From the NCBI RefSeq assembly GCF_019969685.1, contig NZ_JAHXYZ010000001.1, positions 744,001 to 808,000 on the forward strand: DNA of 64,000 bases, given 5' to 3'. Within the stretch, counting starts at the first letter, position 1; the number at the start of each line of letters is the position of its first letter. This document shows, piece by piece, positions 61,401 through 64,000 of this stretch. The stretch comes from Microbacterium sp. EST19A. GTDB lineage: Bacteria > Actinomycetota > Actinomycetes > Actinomycetales > Microbacteriaceae. The position numbers and the translations under genes are program-made. The notes under the pieces were generated by a model. The model had not been told where the DNA came from. It ran no database searches and saw nothing but the letters and a program-made list of their open reading frames with translations.

Positions 61401-61918
61401 GCGAGGAAGTCACTGGTGCCCTGCAGGCGGCGACCCGCCTCGCGCTCGCCGAGCACGGCCTCGCCGAGCAGGTTGAGGTTCAGCCGGTTGCCGGTCTTGC
61501 GCAGCTTCGCGATCGCGGGGCCGAGCTTCGAGGGGGTGGCGTCGAGCACGAGGTGCCCGACCATCGCCCGCAGCACGCGCCGGGAGATCGGCACGACGAT
61601 GCCGGGGAGCTTCGGCGCCCAGAATCCGCCCGTCTTGATGGCGGCGCGGAGGTAGCCGGGCAGCAGGGACGGGGTCATGTCCGAGATCTCGGCGAGCTTG
61701 CGTCCGGCGACACGCAGATCCTCCGGGCGCATCACGCCGTCGACGAAGCCGACGGTGAAGGCGAGGCCGTTCGGGTCCTTCAGCACCTCGGAGAGGCGCT
61801 GGGCGGCGGGCTCGACCGGGTAGGACTCGCTCTCGGCGAGCCAGCGCTGCACGAGAGCGGCGACCTCCTCGGTTCGCGGGGAGTCGGTGCGCGGGGTGGT
61901 GTCGACGTCGACAGACAT
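58445..61918 (-). CDS. putA: Bifunctional proline dehydrogenase / L-glutamate-gamma-semialdehyde dehydrogenase
   Basis: 1157 residues from ATG 61918, with GGAAGG upstream. The N-terminal PRODH barrel (about 60-470) includes IKVRVVKGANLAMEEVDA and YEMLLGMA. The ALDH domain (about 540-1000) shows VVTPPWNFPVAIPAGGVLAGLA, ETSGKNAIVV, and the nucleophile cysteine in AFGHAGQKCSAASLVILVGS. A C-terminal domain of about 150 residues follows. No N-terminal ribbon-helix-helix DNA-binding domain is seen. It oxidises proline to glutamate. The divergent LysR gene is the likely activator. Confidence 0.96.
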   Translation of the reverse strand: MSVDVDTTPRTDSPRTEEVAALVQRWLAESESYPVEPAAQRLSEVLKDPNGLAFTVGFVDGVMRPEDLRVAGRKLAEISDMTPSLLPGYLRAAIKTGGFWAPKLPGIVVPISRRVLRAMVGHLVLDATPSKLGPAIAKLRKTGNRLNLNLLGEAVLGEREAGRRLQGTSDFLARNDVDYVSIKVSSVVSQLSMWSFDEAVADVVTKLTPLYQLAARSEGTGKTKFINLDMEEYRDLDLTIEAFTSILDQPGLENLEAGIVLQAYLPDALGAMQHLQEWAAARRAKGGAPIKVRVVKGANLAMEEVDAAIHDWPLATYGTKQDSDTNYKRVLDWAMTPERLDAVRIGVAGHNLFDIAYTWLLAKSRGVTDNAAHLVEYEMLLGMATGQAAAVRKDVGQLLLYTPVVNPAEFDVAIAYLVRRLEENASPANFMSAVFELASNPALLTRERERFERSLAGLEADRSVPASHRVQNRATENAADAGTTGFANQPDTDPAIDANRTWGRDILARSVSSTLGLDTIAIAKVETEAELDDVFAAATVAAERWAALPAAERAAVLHRAGDQLAARRGQLIEIMAHEAGKTIAEADPEISEAIDFAHYYAERALDLEAVSGAEFVPSKVTVVTPPWNFPVAIPAGGVLAGLASGSGVIIKPAKLTQRCGAVMVEALWAAGVPRDLLALVDLASRDLGTRLVASPAVDRVILTGAYETAQLFRSFRSDLPLLAETSGKNAIVVTPSADLDLAAADVARSAFGHAGQKCSAASLVILVGSVADSKRFERQLVDAVTSMRVGLPEDPATQMGPIIEPANGKLLTALTKLEKGERWLVKPRKLDADGKQWTPGVKTGVREGSYFHLTEFFGPVLGVMHAKDLDEALRLQNAVDYGLTAGLHSLDSDEVATWLDQVEAGNLYVNRGITGAIVQRQPFGGWKRSAVGAGAKAGGPNYLFGLGEWAPAALPASATDAAVLPAIEALLGAAGAELDAVEIAWLHQAAASDERAWVDEFGAVSDKSGLGVERNLFRYRPVATDVRISEHAPLVDGIRVLAAALRSGSPFTVSAPALPSRVEKALRAHGVSVKHEKDAAWTKRYAKETRGWARLRLVGGDASALFAALDGSPDVAVWSHAVTGAGRVEMLPFLHEQAVSITNHRFGNPTTLSDGVI

Positions 61919-62005
61919 GGGCTGTGCCTTCCGGAGAGTTCGCACACCCGGGACGTGTGCGGCTGGATCATTGTCCGTCTGCTCGGTAGGCTCCGTCTAT
62001 CAACC

Positions 62006-62038
62006 GAATTGCGTGAATTCTGTTCACTCATACTGAAC
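62006..62038. promoter_or_regulatory. Two inverted repeats in putA-lysR spacer
   Basis: GAATT-gcgtg-AATTC (62006-62020) and GTTCA-ctcatac-TGAAC (62022-62038) are perfect dyads in the 133-base divergent spacer. The second has a LysR-like size (17 bases with a 7-base centre). Binding by the adjacent LysR is inferred. Confidence 0.5.
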
Positions 62039-62051
62039 GAACGGATCCGAC

Positions 62052-62960
62052 GTGCTCGACGTCAATCGCCTGCGGATGCTGGTGGAGCTCTCCCGCCGCG
62101 GCACCCTCTCCGCCGTCGCCGACGCCCTGTCCTACAGCAAGGCCTCGGTATCGCAGCAGCTCAGCGCGCTCGAGCGCGACGTCGGCGTCCCGCTCCTGCG
62201 ACGCGTGGGGCGCGGGGTGCAGTTCACCCCGCAGGGGAACGTGCTCGTCGCCCAGGCCATCGGCATCCTCGATCAGCTCGAGCATGCCGAGGTCGCGGTC
62301 GCGGAGTCGCTCACCGAGGTCACCGGAACCGTGCACATCGCCGTCTTCCAGTCCACGGCCCACTCCCTGCTGCCGCGCGCGCTCGACGCACTGAAGGAGC
62401 GGCATCCGGCTCTGCGCGTGCAGGTGACCGAATCCGACCCCGAGCGGGGACTCGTCGGCGTCTCGAGCCGCGACTTCGACCTGATCCTGGCCGAGCAGTA
62501 TCCGGGCCGCACCCGCCCGATCCACGCCGACCTCGACCGGGTGGTGCTGGCGCACGACGCGATCGCCCTGGCGCGGCAGCCGGGAAGCGCGAGAGAGGCG
62601 GATGCCGTCGCCGCCCTGTGGTCGACCCGTGACGAGCCGTGGGTGCTCGAACCCGCCGGCACGGCGTCGCGTGCCTGGGCCGAGCAGCTGTGCCGCACCG
62701 CGGGCTTCGAGCCCGACGTGCGCTTCGAGATCGCCGACCTCACCGCGCACGTGCGCCTCATCCACGCCGGGCTCGCGGTCGGACTTCTTCCCGAGCTCGT
62801 GTGGGCGGGAGACACTCCGACCGTCGACCTGGCGCCGCTCCCCGACGAGCCGCGTCGCGAGATCTTCTCCTCGGCCCGGCGGGTGTCGGCGGATGCGCCA
62901 TCGATCAAGGCGGTGCGACGCGCGCTGACGGACGCGGCGTCGCACAACCTGCCGGCGTGA
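62052..62960 (+). CDS. LysR-family transcriptional regulator
   Basis: 302 residues with GTG start. The HTH is RLRMLVELSRRGTLSAVADALSYSKASVSQQLSALERDVGVPLL, in parts TLSAVADALSYSKASVSQQL. The effector domain (about 90-300) has GTVHIAVFQSTAHSLLPRALDAL and LIHAGLAVGLLPELVW. It is divergent from putA and so is a candidate proline-responsive activator, as in some proteobacteria; the effector is not readable here. Two dyads occupy the shared spacer. Confidence 0.9.
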   Translation: MLDVNRLRMLVELSRRGTLSAVADALSYSKASVSQQLSALERDVGVPLLRRVGRGVQFTPQGNVLVAQAIGILDQLEHAEVAVAESLTEVTGTVHIAVFQSTAHSLLPRALDALKERHPALRVQVTESDPERGLVGVSSRDFDLILAEQYPGRTRPIHADLDRVVLAHDAIALARQPGSAREADAVAALWSTRDEPWVLEPAGTASRAWAEQLCRTAGFEPDVRFEIADLTAHVRLIHAGLAVGLLPELVWAGDTPTVDLAPLPDEPRREIFSSARRVSADAPSIKAVRRALTDAASHNLPA

Positions 62961-62985
62961 CGCGAACCCTGATCTCGAGCCGCGG

Positions 62986-64000
62986 TCAGTGCGCGTGCAC
63001 GTGCTTCTCACCGGTCCCCGCGGCGACGGGATCCTCCGCGCGGACAGCGGTCGGCGAAGCGAGCCCTCCCGCAGAATGAGCGATCCGCCCCCCGACCATC
63101 GTGACCTCGGCGTGCTGATCGAGCAGCCCGGCGGGGTCGTCCTCGTGCCGGTACAAGTCGTCCGACCACAGCACGAGGTCCGCGAGCATTCCGCGCCGTA
63201 CCCTCCCCCGATCGCCCTCGGCGTGCCAGGCCCGCGCTCCGTGCACGGTGTACGCCTCCAGCGACCGATCGATGCCGACCCGCTCCTGCGTGGTCCACGC
63301 ATCGCCGCCGTCCAGTCCCGCCCGCGTCGCGGCCGAGTACAACCCGACCAGCGGATCCATCTCGCCCACCTGCCAGTCGCTGGAGAAGGCGACCGTGGCG
63401 CCGCTGTCGAGCAGGCTGCGGAACCGCCAGGCCCTGTCCCAGCGATCCTCGCCGACGTTCTCCATCCAGGTGCCGGCGACGAGATCCGGTGAGCAGTGCC
63501 GCGGCTGCATGGCCGCGGTGACCCCGAGCGCACGGAACCGCGGCAGATCGTCGGGATGCAGGCACTCGACGTGCACGACGCCATGACGGCGGTCCTTCGT
63601 GCCGTTGCGCCGGGCGGCCTGCTCGATCGCGTCGAGCGCGAGACGGATACCGGCATCCCCGGTCGCGTGCGTGTGCGTCTGGAATCCGAGTCGGTCGAGT
63701 TCGCTGATCACCTCGACGAGCTCGCGACCCGGATAGCTCGGCCTGCCGCGCACGCCGGGACGGTTCGCGTAGTCGTCGAGCATCAGCGCGGTGTGCGGCT
63801 CGATGACGTCGTCGGCGTAGAGCTTCAGAGGCCCCAGGCGCAGCAGTCCTGCCGCATCGGCGTCCGCCTCGGCGTCCTGCACCGCGTGGAGCAGTCGCTG
63901 ACGGAAGTCCCCGTCGGCCCCGACCGGGTGGAACAGTGCCGTGATCACCCGGGACGACAGCTCTCCTGCGGCAAGCGCACGCTGGAACAAGCCGAGCTCG
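62986..64000 (-). CDS. YtcJ-type amidohydrolase, 5' end missing at window edge
   Basis: The C-terminal 338 or so residues are visible and the gene continues past the right edge. Metal-ligand regions are GFQTHTHATGDAGIRLALDA, VVHVECLHPDDLPRF and VAFSSDWQVGEMDPL. The end RIAHSAGGL...EKHVHAH is histidine-rich. It is a second member of the same family as the gene at 25295, clearly not a recent duplicate. Substrate unknown. A TTG at 63988-63990 is internal. Confidence 0.85.
   Translation of the reverse strand, partial: ELGLFQRALAAGELSSRVITALFHPVGADGDFRQRLLHAVQDAEADADAAGLLRLGPLKLYADDVIEPHTALMLDDYANRPGVRGRPSYPGRELVEVISELDRLGFQTHTHATGDAGIRLALDAIEQAARRNGTKDRRHGVVHVECLHPDDLPRFRALGVTAAMQPRHCSPDLVAGTWMENVGEDRWDRAWRFRSLLDSGATVAFSSDWQVGEMDPLVGLYSAATRAGLDGGDAWTTQERVGIDRSLEAYTVHGARAWHAEGDRGRVRRGMLADLVLWSDDLYRHEDDPAGLLDQHAEVTMVGGRIAHSAGGLASPTAVRAEDPVAAGTGEKHVHAH

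Noticed and set aside
58958..62632. Very long plus-strand open frame opposite putA
   Set aside because: Antisense to a complete PutA with conserved motifs; the frame is an artefact of high GC.
63988..63990. TTG as start of the last amidohydrolase
   Set aside because: The reading frame is open and continues to the window edge, so the TTG is an internal leucine codon.

Overview
The window reads as chromosome of a high-GC actinobacterium, most likely Microbacteriaceae and close to Microbacterium. The signs are GC near 65-73% in most genes, many GTG starts, the abundance of GGATGCC/GGCATCC words, a short TGAGCGAGCGAAGCGAG-type dispersed repeat, and very many leaderless promoters (a TANNNT hexamer 6-7 bases before the start codon). 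The species assignment is inference. No rRNA, tRNA, prophage, insertion sequence or CRISPR array was seen. Genes are dense and no gene-free stretch exceeds 300 bases.

Layout. 1-4 kb: haem biosynthesis (partial cgoX/hemG, hemE, divergent hemA), with an ArsR repressor and an epimerase gene sitting between hemE and cgoX. 4-12.9 kb: housekeeping and accessory genes (HhH-GPD protein, DUF1801, epoxide hydrolase with a divergent WYL regulator, glyS, a POT peptide transporter, an acetyltransferase, an FMN-dependent alpha-hydroxyacid oxidase). 12.9-21.4 kb: MFS and MATE exporters, a beta-lactamase-fold protein that has lost its catalytic residues, an M13 peptidase, a membrane-anchored hendecad-repeat protein and a SpoU/TrmH methyltransferase. 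21.5-23.8 kb: a manganese module (mntH with two DtxR/MntR-like operators over its promoter and start codon, and an mntR-like gene). 23.8-29.2 kb: an amidohydrolase-NhaC pair with a divergent TetR, then HAD and YdeI-like genes.

29.2-41.4 kb is the most coherent system: a nine-gene minus-strand operon. It encodes a family-5 substrate-binding lipoprotein, two permeases, MurQ, AnmK, a GNAT, a dipeptide epimerase, a cytosolic class-C serine hydrolase and a dual-ATPase ABC protein. It lies divergent to a MurR/RpiR regulator that overlaps an MFS gene. The set looks like a self-contained route for importing muropeptides, splitting off lactate from MurNAc-6-P, and processing the peptide, under MurR control.

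41.4-51 kb: a second hendecad-repeat protein, a ROK kinase overlapping pyrE, glcG-glcB (malate synthase G), xthA, a HAD phosphatase, a lower-GC patch of unknown genes, and a large sortase-type (LASTG) surface protein. 51-58.4 kb: a DHFR-like/HxlR/VOC operon with twin operators, then a NarL-type two-component system, a BenE transporter and an ABC-2 exporter. The same 18-bp dyad lies at the same distance upstream of the -10 box of both the kinase gene and the exporter operon, which predicts that the response regulator controls both. 58.4-64 kb: putA with a divergent LysR regulator, and a second YtcJ-type amidohydrolase cut by the window end.
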